From: Neodontobutis hainanensis
Taxonomy: Eukaryota > Chordata > Actinopteri > Gobiiformes > Odontobutidae
Length of the DNA: 64,000 nucleotides
Assembly: GCA_024349245.1 (NCBI GenBank)
Contig: JALDNG010000022.1
Span: forward strand, 6,028,001-6,092,000
Direction of reading: 5' to 3'
The notes under the pieces are model-generated. The model did not search any database, was not told the DNA's origin, and saw nothing but the letters and a program-made list of their open reading frames with translations. Positions within the stretch are counted from its first letter, which is position 1. Each line of letters starts with the position of its first letter. The translations under genes were made by a program, and so were the position numbers. Shown here piece by piece: positions 45,040-56,910 of the stretch.

Positions 45040-46315
45040 GTCTGATGTTATCTACTGTTGCTTCCAGTGTATCCAGACTAAACGCAAAATAAACAATCAT
45101 TTCAAACAAAGCTTTCTTTTCTTTGGATTTACACTTGAACAAAGTTGAACATTCTCATGCCTTCAACTGAACATGAAGCATATCCAACCTGACGTGATGC
45201 AATGCCACCCTCTTTTGGTCAAACACTAGATTTGTTTTACTAATAAGACATGTTCATAAAAATCCATCCAAGTTCAAAAAAGCATTCATTTCCGAGACTG
45301 AGTCTATATTTACCTAGATGTTTGTATAAATTTAACCTTCACATCTCTTGACACGTTTCTGAGGTTTTGACAGATTCTATTCAATTTTAAATCATCATAT
45401 GACATGTTGTCCTTCTCTCAGATACTCTTATATATAATTGACAAATTGATATTTTGTTGTATAATGATTTTGAGTAATACCTAGAAACTGCATGATTTTT
45501 TGTGATAGGATACCAGTAAGCAGTTTAGAAAGTGGCAATGTGGCCAATGAGGGACCTAGCACAGAACTTGAAGGTTGAGCAAATATTGCCATAAGCTGGT
45601 TTGAAGGTTGAACATCTGCTTTAGATCTTCAAAGGACTGTAGTGTATTTTCATAAAAGTCACAGAGAGTTCAAATTTCTTTCTTTATCCATGCTTTTAAT
45701 AAAAAAAAGGCACTTTGTTAATACACAGCACTGGATTTAGCCGTATGATAACTTCTGAGTTAAGCAAACTCCACACTTTCTGTGTAGAGATTGCATTTTC
45801 TCACTTTGTCTGCGTAGGTTTCCTCCGAGTACCATGGTTTCCTCTACCACTAAAGACGTGTACAATAGTCCCCCCAAACACACACGGGGCCAGGACTCCC
45901 ATGCAAAAGAAATGTATAATATCAGTGGGACTATCCTGGATAAATAAAGATTAAATAAAAAATTTAAAAAGATAAACGTCAGTTTACCACAGCAGTGTAA
46001 ATCGGGTGGTCATACGCATTAGTGGAGTAAGAGGCATACGTACTTCTGTTTCAAGATTTAACCATGGCGGGTGCTCTCTCTGGTGATAGGGACCACTGAG
46101 AGAAATGTTTTAGAATAAATGCACAATAGTATTATAATCTCTGTATACCTGCTTGGTTTACTAAATATTTCAGAAGGATGTGCAGAGGGAAGAATTAAAA
46201 GAGATAGTTGATTTTAGGTCTACAGGTCATTTTCAAAACATTTACTTTTTCCCAAAGGGACAATTGCAGTAATGACCATCTCTCTACATCCCAGGTTAAT
46301 TTCTTCATCAAAGGG
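45040..46315. other. B3 downstream flank
   Basis: Diverged homologue of 35175-36620. It ends abruptly at 46315, where the LTR element begins within a sequence (ATTTCTTCATCAAAGGG) that continues uninterrupted at 36500. Confidence 0.5.
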
Positions 46316-46454
46316 TGTTATAGGAATATCCTTTACAGATTAAATGAGCAGACGATGGAGACAGTATATGATTTGAAAAGAATGGTCGGGTTTTAATCCT
46401 TGCAAGGAGAAGCAAAACAGACACACAGTAACAATGGTACAGCGGGAGGTTTGC
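46316..46454 (-). mobile_element. Inverted LTR fragment
   Basis: The reverse complement of this segment matches the 3' part of the LTRs at 46690-46820 and 50540-50692, for example GACGATGGAGAC against GTCTCCATCGTC. It abuts the + strand LTR that starts at 46455, making a head-to-head palindrome-like arrangement. Confidence 0.75.
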
Positions 46455-49400
46455 TGTTATAAGAATTTCAGTTTTATAAAGTTTAGAGTTACTGGGGGCT
46501 TATAGTTCTAATCAGGTCATGTCAAATTCATGTCATGTCCTTCCTGCTAATCCAAGCATGAAGTAGACATAACTAGACTGAGACATGGCTTGTCATGGGA
46601 CTTGCACCTGGAGCCTTGTGAACACCTCTCACCAAGGCCGTGTTGTATAAATTCTCATGTCCTGTTTACATCTTTAAGCAAACCTCCCGCTGTAACATTG
46701 TACTGTGTCTGCTTTGCTTCAATTCTTGCAAGGGTTAAAACCTGGCTACTGCTTGTTAAATTATAATCTGTCTCCCTGTCTCTCTGGATAAATATAAGGA
46801 CATAGAAAATTGTTATAACATTTGGGGGCTCGTCTGGGATATCAACATCTGCTGTTTCTCTTTGACCTCAGATGAACACTTTGATATCTGAGGGACGTTA
46901 ACATTTGCAGGAACACCAACGGAACAGCTCCAGGACGGATCATACTACAGTCCTAAGGGCCTTATGGGTCATTGAAGTTATTATGCTTAAGAGAATTGAT
47001 TTTAATCATTATGAAAGTGAAACTGACGTGCACGGGAGAAATGCACAAAAAAGCATTTCTCTGTAAGTCCCAAAACTGTGTTTTTTAAATATTACGGGCC
47101 AGACCTTCACTGTCTGTGTCTGAGACGCGGTGACGATATCTGAACTGAGAGACCAAAGAGGAATTGGTAAATTTAATTTGGAAATTGTGCAAAACGTGAC
47201 CTTAATATGAATGAAATGTATTTGCCCGAGGAAAAATGTTACCATGGAGACCAGAGGGATGAGAGGGGGGAGTCGCATTGGCGAAGCCGGACAGGCCAAC
47301 ACTACAGGGCAACACTTCAGGCCGACACAGGGTCCAGACGAGAGGAGGACCTTTGAACAGGTCAGGAACATAATCACACATGTACACGCACAGACACATA
47401 GGCACAGAAGCACGTACACACACATAAAGACACACAGACACAAACACAGACCACAGGAGACATCTACAGAAGGCCGATGTGCTTTTGAATTATGAGAAAA
47501 GCTTATAAATAGTCTGTTAAAGAACAGATATTGTATTACGTTGGTGTGACACGGCAGAGATGAGATTAAAGATTTAAAAAAGTTAAAAGATCCAAAACCT
47601 TGGATCCAAACAAAAAAGTGTTGATTAGTATTTTGCAAAACAAATTGTATGTATCTATTAGTACGAGAACTAGAGGTCCTTAATATCAGTGTGGTTCAAA
47701 AACATAGATGCTGACAAATGTCATCTTTACAATAAAGTTTTAAACTGCAATGTAAATTTGTTAATCTACAAATTTGTAAATATACCTTATATTTTTTTAT
47801 ATTGTTCGTGCATGTTATTTCTAAGAGTTCTGAACTGTGAGAGTGTTGAGCTAGAAAGCCTACTAGAAGATGGTGGAAACACTTTTATTAGCGCCCTTGG
47901 AGAGCGGAATGAGGTATGAAAAAATGTGTATTAGTATCAGAAGGAATGTGTTTTAGGGAAAGAAATTGTCTTTATTTCATTTGTTTATGGGTTAATTGTA
48001 CATGTCATCAATATAAAACAATATACTCTTGTGATCAATTATAATGCATTGTATTGCATTTAAAAGAAGCATGTGATATTTTATTTATCATAAATGCTTA
48101 AAACATGTAATTTCATATTGGTCATTTGTTAAAATAATTTGTATTGGTTGTAAACATGAATAATATGTGAATTATACAGTGTGAACAGAGGCTTTGTGGT
48201 GTGTTCAAGGACCTAAGAGAGGCTGCCCTGTTACAAGGTTAACCCCAGAGGGAGGGGTCTGACCAAAGAGTTTGTTTTTTCAAGGAATTTATTTCTAAAG
48301 GAACAATATTGTGAGAATTTTCTAATTAGATTGTGAATTAAAGTCTTTGGCTAAAGGTTTGTGACGATAGATCATGAGAAACTAGTTCTGATCTAAAATT
48401 ATTTATGCTTGCATCAACTGAATAAAATATTACTATGATTGCGGATGATACCACTTACAGTTACAGGTAAAGACCTACAACTAATTAAAAATGAACTGAA
48501 CAAAGTTAAATTTTAAATATAACAGAAACAACTCTGATGCTATTTGGAAAATATAGAGAAGACGAAGAATTAGAAATGATAATTGCTGGACTAACATTTT
48601 AAAATGATCAGTGGCACTGGCCTTTCATTTTATGATTTTATGTTTATTTTTATTTTATTTTTGTTTTGAGCCATGGTTTTCCCAGGTCTCAAAAAATAGA
48701 GGGAGAAGAAGATTTAAACTAACTGTATTACAGTGAAGAGGTGATGCGTGGTTAACCTAATGAGGCTATAACAACAGTGTTTAATACAGTAAAAGATGAG
48801 TTTAAATCAAAAATAAAGAAAGAAAGAAGGTTGACTTGACCGTTCTGGAGAAACTTTTCAGATTAAAGTAGATTTCCAGCAGACCATATCTGTGGAAACG
48901 GGGTTTAGCTTTTGTTTTATTTGTATGATTTAATTTTAAGAGCTGTTATGGTTTTGTTTGACGAAAGCCTGGAAGCACTTCTATGGGTCTAATAATGTCA
49001 GTTAACGTCCTGATTTGTTTGTTTGTTCTTTATTTGGATGGAAGCCAACCACAACAAGTACCAGTTCTGAAAATAAGATTTGACAATTAATATAGCCACC
49101 GGTAACTAGTCCTTTGAGACAATTTATGCAAATGTGGATTAAATTAATTAGAACCAACAAAGGTTTATGAATTGCACAAGAGATGCTGTAACTGTGAATT
49201 AAAACTGGAAATGAATTAAAACTGGTCCAAAGACTGGACAGAAAAAATGGCACTAAGAATGCTTTGAGCTGAAAAGGTGAGATCAACAACAGGATTTCAT
49301 CCAAAGTAACACAGGTCTAGTTAACAGCATAACTAAAGCTTTTAAAAAAGAGCTTCACACTCTGCAGAGGAATTGGCAGAGGATTCTGGAATAGAGTAAT

Positions 49401-50692
49401 TGATTTTGACCCGGTTCTACAAAATAGTTACAAAATATCTGGAAAAGTGACTGGGATTTTAAATCTGTGTTGAGATACATGTACTTGTTGCACTTCCATG
49501 TCTTATAACTTTTGTTTGTGTTGATTTCCATGTATCCGGAGCTTGTTGGTGAGAGTGATGGATGTGGCCATTGCTGGGTCAACATTCCTGGACATGCACC
49601 TGCCCAACGACTGTGGTCGAGGCTTTGACTTCAGATGAACACTTTGATATCTGAGGGACGTTAACGTTTGCATGTTCACCAACGGGACAACAGCTCCAGG
49701 ATGGATCATACTACAGTCCTAAGGGCCGTATGGGTCATTGAAGTTATGATGCGAGAATTGATTTAATCATTATGAATGTGCATATGTTTCACTCCTGTTT
49801 ATGTTTCTTTTCGTTATAGGGTCATGACTGGATAGGCAGGGTCAGGCTGGAGATCTTGAGTTCGATGGGATGACCAGCTTAACCTCTGGCACTTTCTTCA
49901 TTCTTTTGGAGTGATGACATGTTTTGATTGATACACATATTGTTGAGTTTAAACAATCAGTATAGTAATCCCTGGTGATTTTTCTGTTCTGAATTGTTGT
50001 GATCTTTCCTTTCTGTGTTATCATTTAATTAGTTACCCATATTTTATAGTTTAGGCCTTGTTTGTGAACCGCCGCCTTGGCAGAGGGGTGTCAGAGGGTC
50101 TTTTTCCCGGCCATAGGTCATTTACCAATGGGTCAAATGTACTTAGGCTAGGTCAGCTGCCTGCTGGGTTTTCGCCTCTGAAAGAGTACAATTCACATCA
50201 AGGTGGAATTTTGATTTATGCCATGTCTGGCATAAACAGGGGGATATGTTATGGGAATTGTACATCTCCATTAATATTATATATTATGCTCTCACTCTTG
50301 CTCCAGTTCACATGCTTATCCACATACAAGTATGACTTAATGTCTTTAGCTGTATCTCCTATTTGATGCCAGGCTAATCCAAACAATGCACTACATCTAA
50401 TTATTGTCCAGGGACACTCTGTCCTGAACACTTAGTGACACACATCTATGACTGACACGTCAGCTCAATACACTCCATCCAAGAGTCTGGAGCTGAGAGG
50501 CTGGCATTATGTAAACCTATAAAAGCTTCATGTATTGTTTACATTTTAAAGCAAAACCCTCCGTGTACCTTTGTTACCGGGTGTACGATTTGTTTCTCTT
50601 TGCAAAGATTAAACCTAGCTGATATTTTCAAATCATATACTGTCTCCATCGTCTGCTCATTTAATCTGTAAAGTAAAATTCTCTTGACAACA
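46455..50692 (+). mobile_element. Degenerate LTR retroelement (tRNA-Pro primer)
   Basis: The 5' LTR, 46455-46820, begins TGTTATAA and ends TTATAACA, an 8-bp perfect inverted terminus. The primer site, 46823-46840, matches the 3' end complement of tRNA-Pro as used by many gammaretrovirus-like elements, with one mismatch as I recall it. The 3' LTR is about 50247-50692, preceded by a purine stretch (AACAGGGGGA, about 50235-50244). The internal 3.4 kb has no recognisable gag, pol or env reading frame, so the element is either very decayed or non-autonomous. A ~145-bp leader segment is present twice (about 46868-47012 and 49630-49776). The two LTRs have diverged clearly, which suggests an old or composite insertion. 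Confidence 0.75.
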
Positions 50693-51721
50693 TTACATTA
50701 AGCCCACTTCATTTTTTTTCTTTCATTATTATGATTACATTATTGCCTTTACTGGGTTTGCAAACTACACAGTAATTATTCAGTCATTCAGAGACTTTTA
50801 TCCTTATCTTACTAAAAAAAAACTATGAGTATTATGCCTCATTCTTTCCAAACTGAAGGTTAGATATGATCGTATTGTCATATTATTAACCAAGTCTGGT
50901 CCAGTGTATCATATTAAGCTATCGTTAAAATGGTGGCACAGGATATTAATCTCCATTCATGAACAGCAGCAACTACATTTACACCTACATTTAATTTACT
51001 CATTTTTCAATGAATGTCAATTGGGGTCAGGCCTGATGGAGCCAACCCCTACTTCCTAATAGGCTTCCAACCCGGAAGCGGGCTTGCTATGTTTGTATAC
51101 ATAGCTGTCCTAGAAGTGCCGGTTCAATAAAAGAGATGCTAAATCTCATCTAATTTGAAAAGAAAAGTTGATGCATGTGAAGCAGTGACACATGACATCA
51201 TAAAAATGATTGGTATAGATGGAGATTTTGATGCAGAGTGTGAAAGAAATTGTCTACAGAGACTATTAGAGCATAACTATGCCCTGTCCATACATGGCTC
51301 AACTGCTGCTTCAAATCACAGCAACACTCTTCAGCATCACTCCTTGCTGCAAAGGAGGCTGAGTACAAGCTTGTACAAGAAGAACAAAAACAAAAGAAAA
51401 GAATAAAGGCTAGAGGAGAAACAAAAGAAAGAAATGACAATTCAAAGTGATTGAGCGCAGTGAAGGATGTGGAAGCAGTAGGGAAGACAACAACTTTACA
51501 GCAGTAGGGTATACAGTAGTTACTCAACGCTCTTATTGCAAATTTCCTTGACCCAAAATACTTTATTTGCAACAAACCTCAACTCTTACACTAGCCATGT
51601 TGCATAAAACTCCAGGAGTGACACAGACAAGACACCTTTCTTCTTACAAGACTAGTAAGCTACACAAAGTCAGTGGCACATCTTTCCCCAACTCCTAAAC
51701 TCTCTGTCAAAACCATAGATT
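50693..51721. other. Non-coding flank upstream of A7
   Basis: An 83-codon open frame at 51155-51406 has no features I recognise. From about 51483 the sequence is A-type 5' flank (GACAACAACTTTACAGCAG). Nothing else can be supported. Confidence 0.4.
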
Positions 51722-52085
51722 GCAAAAATATGGATGTTATCCCCCCATTGGTCCCCTATTTAACAATACTGTCATTACGACAGGGCAATAAAATGGCAGT
51801 TACATCTGGGCTTTTTGGCTTTTACTCAATAGTAAAACAATAGTTTTCAGATGGCATAAACAAATGTAATAATCAAAAATTTACCCACCCAGAGTTTTCA
51901 CGTAGTAGTTGTAGAGCGTAGTAGCTTTAGAGACCGGAGCCATCTTTTGTACCAGTCTGTAAACATGAGTTTTACACTTGTGAAGTTTTGGAGCCTGCCC
52001 TCTGGTGGACGGCTGTAAGTCGCTGTATTTCGCTTTATGGCGGCGCCCTTATTCGAAGACCATTTAGAAGGTTCCATGGGAGACG
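51722..52085 (-). repeat. Anonymous ~360-bp repeat, inverted copy
   Basis: Reverse complement of the repeat at 6985-7345 and 23470-23840. It is inserted in the A7 5' flank between CTGTCAAAACC and the resumed AACTTTAAACTAAAGC. Confidence 0.6.
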
Positions 52086-52343
52086 CTTGGTCAAAACTTT
52101 AAACTAAAGCTATCACAGCAACACTTTATAAGAGTACAGTTTAAATAAAGTTATATCTGTATACAATAAAATATAAATGCCAAACCTTCAATATTTTACT
52201 GTAAATCTTATTGGCATTTTTGTTAAGCAGTGTTTTAAAGACACACTGCTGTAGTTTTACACTGCTTGATACAGGGGCACCAAGAGATTCTGATAACTGA
52301 TAAAAGGACACACAAGTGTAAATGCCCATGTGATAAAACCACT

Positions 52344-52388
52344 AGATAAAGATCACAGCTGATGAAACACAAGTCGACCTGTATAAAA
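52344..52388 (+). promoter_or_regulatory. Core promoter of A7
   Basis: AGATAA lies at 52344-52349 and TATAAAA at 52382-52388. Confidence 0.7.
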
Positions 52389-52423
52389 GTTCAGATTTTC
52401 AGTGTAACAACTGTGGCAGTGGA

Positions 52424-53558
52424 ATGATGCGGCGTCTACAATACATCCAGCTGTTCCTCATTCTCATGAGTCTGGGGGATAATGGTAAGTTTAACAAATC
52501 ATGCTGCTTTATGGATGCTATTAATGGACTAATCTCAATCTACTTTCTTCATTGTAGTGCTAGGGATTGTAAATGGGACGAGGGTCCCAGATAATGCCAT
52601 GCAGTATATGGCCTCTGTGCAGAGCATTTTTGGTCATGTTTGTGGAGGGTTCCTTGTGAGTGAAGACTTTGTACTCACTACTGCACACTGTTTTGACAAG
52701 TAAGTGACAATTACTTCTGTAGTAGAAGTGTTACTTTTACTTTTCTAACTTCACTCCTTTAGTGAGCTCTTAAGAGTTGTCCTTGGCAACCACAATCTCA
52801 ATCATGTCAACACTGGACAAAAGATCAACATTGAGAAAAAAATCAGGCACCCGTCCTATGAAAATGTTGGCTCTGGTGATGACCTCATGCTCCTAAAAGT
52901 ATGAACTGGAAAAGCTTTGTTAGAAATACATACTGTATATCGTTTAGAATAAAAAGTGACATTGTGGTTTTATTACTGTTCTTCCAGCTAAGTCAGAAAG
53001 CTGTGCTGGAAAATGACACTCAAATAATAAAACTTCCAGACCCTGGCATGAATGTAGAGGTGGATGAGTTGTGCCAGGTGGCTGGATGGGGGGCTACTCA
53101 CAGAAACAGTGGAATTGTCAAAGAGCTGATGGCAACAAACGTGTCTATTATAGACACAGATACCTGTAAAGATCAATGGGAAGGCCTTCCTGATGATGTT
53201 ATCTGTGCAGGCGGCTCCTCAACAGGCAGAGGATTCTGTCAGGTTTGTAACAACAATGTAAAAGGATTGTGTCCAAAGTCACTTATTAAACAATTCATGA
53301 AAAAAACAAAATGATCCATTCTGTTTTCAGGGTGACTCTGGAGGCCCTCTAGTGTGCAGAGAGACTGCAGTTGGTGTTGTGTCCTTCAATCAACATCGCA
53401 ACTGTGATTATGATAATAATGTGCCAAATGTCTACGTTGACATTTCAAAATACCTTGTTTGGATCAAACGTACAGTTCTCTACTTTTCCTATGATAAATC
53501 CAATGAAACTGTTAAACAAAAATGTGTTTTAAAGTATGGAGTGCAAAATTTTACATAA
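52424..53558 (+). CDS. A7: granzyme-like serine protease lacking the activation dipeptide, with C-terminal tail
   Basis: Exons: 52424-52484, 52558-52699, 52763-52898, 52988-53242 and 53331-53558, giving 273 residues. Exon 2 is 6 nt shorter than in other A genes. The deletion removes exactly Ser-Val before IVNG, so the protein reads VLG then IVNG (residue 24). Signal cleavage after that Gly would expose the active N-terminus directly. Triad: His64 (LTTAHC), Asp108, Ser201. The end of exon 5 departs from the family after LVWIK and reads 28 further residues, with an SNET sequon and one extra Cys. This tail is partly made from the ancestral 3'UTR, whose AATAAA has become CATAAA at the new stop. 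The next AATAAA is at 53729-53734. The frame is intact throughout. Confidence 0.85.
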
Positions 53559-53564
53559 AATGAT

Positions 53565-53898
53565 TAATTTGTGTCTAAGAAATTTTAGCAGTATGACATT
53601 TTCTGTTTTAAATTATTTTAGGATACTTGCATTCTATTTATTCCAATGCTTTAATTGTGTATTATTTTGTCATTTTTGATGTTGTAGAGCACTTTGGTCA
53701 ATTTTGGTTGTTGTAAATGTGAAGTACAAATAAATTTAAGTTGATTGAGCCATACCATTTCCTTATCTAATGTTTTCGAACAATGATCAAAAAGCACCTA
53801 TCTGTTAAACCCTCTAAACCATAGAAAACTGATACACATACACTATCTGATGAACATGGAACCATATTTATTAGGTTGGGTAAGGTCTAAAAAGGTAA
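53565..53898. other. A7 3' flank
   Basis: A-type 3' flank with the replacement polyadenylation signal at 53729-53734. No gene. Confidence 0.5.
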
Positions 53899-53916
53899 AA
53901 TGATGAGAACATTCAT

Positions 53917-54312
53917 TCATTCATTCATTTTCTACCGCTTTGTCCCGTTAGGGGTCGCGGGTGGCTGGAGCCTATCCCAGCAGCTTTGGGCCTGAGGCGG
54001 GGTACACCCTGGACAGTGGCCAGTTAGTCGCAGGGCTAACATATAGAGACAAACATTGACAGACAACCATTCACTCTCACATTCATTTACTAGGGACACT
54101 TTAGAGTTGCCAATTAACCTGTACATACATGTCTTTGGACGGTGGGAGGAAGCCGGAGTACCCGGAGAGAACCCACGGTAACACGTGGAGGACATGCAGA
54201 CTCCTCACAGAAAGACCGGAGTCGGCCGAGAATATTTGAGTCGGCCGGGTTTTGAACTCACGACCTTCTTGCTGTGAGGCAGGAGTGCTAACCACTCTGC
54301 CACGTGCACCCT
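53917..54312 (-). mobile_element. 396-bp SINE with 18-bp target-site duplication
   Basis: It is flanked by identical 18-bp AATGATGAGAACATTCAT at 53899-53916 and 54313-54330. Read on the minus strand it has a consensus A box (complement of 54292-54302, TGGCAGAGTGG) and B box (complement of 54249-54257, GTTCAAAAC), and it ends in a CATT-type tail. This is the reference copy for the family also found downstream of B1 and B2. Confidence 0.9.
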
Positions 54313-54330
54313 AATGATGAGAACATTCAT

Positions 54331-55009
54331 CTGAAAATTGCCTTTTAAACAGAAAGAATAAATAACTTCATTCAAAAATAGTCTAAGCAGGCAAAGCCCT
54401 TTACCAATTGAGGTTATAATGATAATGATTAAAATACTTCTCTGAACTTTGATCTAGATGTGGTTCATATGTTGGATGTGCCCTTTAGATTCACAGACAG
54501 GAAACAGTTCAGTGGTGCATGTGTGTTTGTAACTACACAATAAGAGTGAAAATTAATGTAGCAACTCAAAAGGTAGAAAGTAAATAAACTTTTACTGAGG
54601 ATATATTTATATTATGTTAACATGTACAAAAAAGATTCCATAAAAATAACCATATTCTATGTCCCCATAATGATGTGATGATGGGGCAAATAATGGACTC
54701 TGAGTTCTTAGAGCCTTGAAAAGTGCTATAAAGGCATGCCATTTACCATTAGTATCAAGTTTCCCAAGAACACTACACTGTATGAAGTGGGGGAGCAGGG
54801 ATTGAACTAGTTACAGGACACCCTGCTCTACCTCCTTGAGCGGCTCCCTACACCGCTTGTAGAGATGGATTGAGCTATTGATTTGGGATTTTGTTGAGAG
54901 TAGATGGTGGCAATGTGGCAAAAGAGGGACCTAGCACAGTACTTAATAAATGTCTTAGTTGTAAATATTGCCATAAGCTAGTTTGAGGAAGGTTAAACTC
55001 CAGACCTGG
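54331..55009. other. Remnant of B 5' flank after A7
   Basis: About 54380-54690 resembles B upstream flank (TAATGATGTGATGATGGGG near 54668) but breaks off. No B exon follows, so A7 has no B partner. A SINE-like piece lies near 54690-54850. Confidence 0.45.
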
Positions 55010-55790
55010 AATGGATGTTACAGGGTCAGAGGCAAAACAAAGGATATCATCTGCATATAATGCCCTTTTATGTGTTGTAGTTCAAATTTTATGTCCAGGG
55101 AACAATGAGTTTTACATATTGTATTATATTGCTACTGGTTCCAAAGCCAAACTAAACAAGACCAGAGACAGACCCTATCCTTGACGAGTCCCTCTGTCTA
55201 ATCTACAGCAGGAGGAGGTTTTTCTGTTTGTCTGTTTTGCAACTTCAGAACTTTTATTAAAGATTCCGATCCATAATGACTTTGCTGTGCAACATTAATT
55301 TCTTTATAGAATATTATTTCAGCTCTAAGTTCCTCCTTAAAGTCTTGTACTGAAGCAAGGAATTGTAAATCCTGAATCTATTCTTTCTAGGGTTATTGCA
55401 GTATGGAAACAATTCAAATGATGCATTTATGTGGCCAGAGATAATAATATTACCAATACAGCATGAAATTGTGGAAGGATTTGATATTTTTGAGATCAAA
55501 CATGTTTTTATTTTATGAACACTACAGGTCAAGGTATAGTCTTGTTCCCTTAGGTTTAAGGGAACAAGTGGAACAACATGTGTTCACCAAAAATCAGATC
55601 TAACATGGTGTCTAAGGTAATATTGAAGTCCCCACCCAAGACTATAGGAATATCTATATCATTTAACATATTTTTATTTTTTTTTAACAATAAACCTGTA
55701 TATGTGTTCTATAACTATAATAACTTGTCCAGCATCCCTAAATTTCTTCATAAATTTAAAATGTAAATGTTTGCTTACAAGTGTTACTAC
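55010..55790 (-). mobile_element. L1-type LINE fragment, antisense (endonuclease and RT pieces)
   Basis: The minus strand from about 55650 down encodes GGDFNITLDTML, the endonuclease GDFN motif. The part at 55010-55280 is homologous to the RT fragment at 27340-27610. Frameshifts and internal deletion make it inactive. Confidence 0.75.
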
Positions 55791-56099
55791 TTCTTTTGGA
55801 TTCAGGAAGAAGGGGTATGGGGGAACCAATTCTTAGAAAGAGCAGTCCCAAAAGACAATGTACCGCATCTGGACCATTTGGTTAAATGTTTTGACAATGT
55901 CGTGCAATCTGTCAAGAAATGCAAATGTTAGATTTGCATTATAGGGTCCAAATTTGCATGGTGGTGGAGGACCCCATTTAGTGTATTAGCAGCGCAAAGA
56001 GCTACACATTTCAAAAAAGTTTTGGACAAGTCGCAATAAGAGGTCAGAAAAGTTAAATGTACATATAAGGAACAACTGAAGGACCAATTTGCAACTTAT
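55791..56099. other. Non-coding, unassigned
   Basis: AT-rich stretch with no reading frame or repeat I can place. It may hold the decayed left end of the adjoining Tc1-like element. Confidence 0.3.
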
Positions 56100-56910
56100 T
56101 AGGTCAATGCAACATGCTTGGAAATAAAAAGAGCCTCTCAGAAGTCAGGATGGGCTTTTCCCCCACTGTTGCTGCAAAAAATAGGTGAGCAATATCAGAA
56201 AGGAGTTTCTCAGAGAAAAATTGCAAAGAGTTTAAAGTTATGCACTGTAGATGATCAGTGCATAATATCAGCCAAAGATTCAGAGAATCTGAAACAATCT
56301 CTGTGTGTAAGGGTCAAGGCCGGAAAACCAGACTGGATGCCCGTGATCTTTGGGCCTTTAGACGACACTGCATCACAGACAGGAATGCTAATGGAAATCA
56401 CAACATGAGCTCAGGAATACTTCCAGAAAACATTGTCACTGAACACACCTTGTCATTCATTGTTGCCAACTAAAACTCTAAGGTCAAAAAAGAAGCCATA
56501 TCTAAACATGATCCAAAAGCACAGGCAATTTCTCTGGAGCCAAAGCTCATTTAAAATGGACTGTGGCAAAGTGGAAAATTGTTCGGTGGCCAGACCAATC
56601 AAAATCTTTTTGGAAAACTGGGACGCCATGTCTTCCGGACATTGGCAGCTTACACATCTAGAAAGGCACCATCAATGCTGAAAGGTATATCCAAGCTCTA
56701 GAACAACATATGCTTCCATCCAGACGTTGTCTCTTTCAGGAAAGACCTTGCATTTTCCAACATGACCATGCCAGACCACACACTGCATCAATTACAACAT
56801 CATAACTGCGTAAATATATTAAAATAGTAGAAATTGAAACTTTCACATTATAGCATTCTGTTTTTATTCACAATTTGTATCCCAACTTTTGGGAATTTGG
56901 TTTGTATATT
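56100..56910 (+). mobile_element. Decayed Tc1/mariner transposon
   Basis: Broken transposase pieces: a helix-turn-helix part with IGEQYQKGVSQRKIAKSLKL (about 56182-56241), a middle part (about 56320-56680) with large deletions, and PCIFQHDHARPHTA (about 56748-56789), the motif around the second catalytic Asp. The right end, CCCAACTTTTGGGAATTTGG (about 56881-56900), fits a Tc1-like terminal repeat. Many frameshifts; inactive. Confidence 0.8.

Noticed and set aside
47009..47638. 209-codon open frame on the minus strand
   Set aside because: It lies inside the degenerate LTR element, antisense to it, is low in complexity (Cys/Val/Leu from TG repeats) and has no recognisable domain.
46841..50246. 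Intact endogenous retroviral gag, pol or env
   Set aside because: No protease, reverse transcriptase, integrase or envelope signature could be found; only the LTRs, primer site and a purine tract support a retroelement.
51155..51406. 83-codon frame upstream of A7
   Set aside because: No domain, splice context or paralogue in the window; low-complexity Lys-rich end. I cannot support it as a gene.
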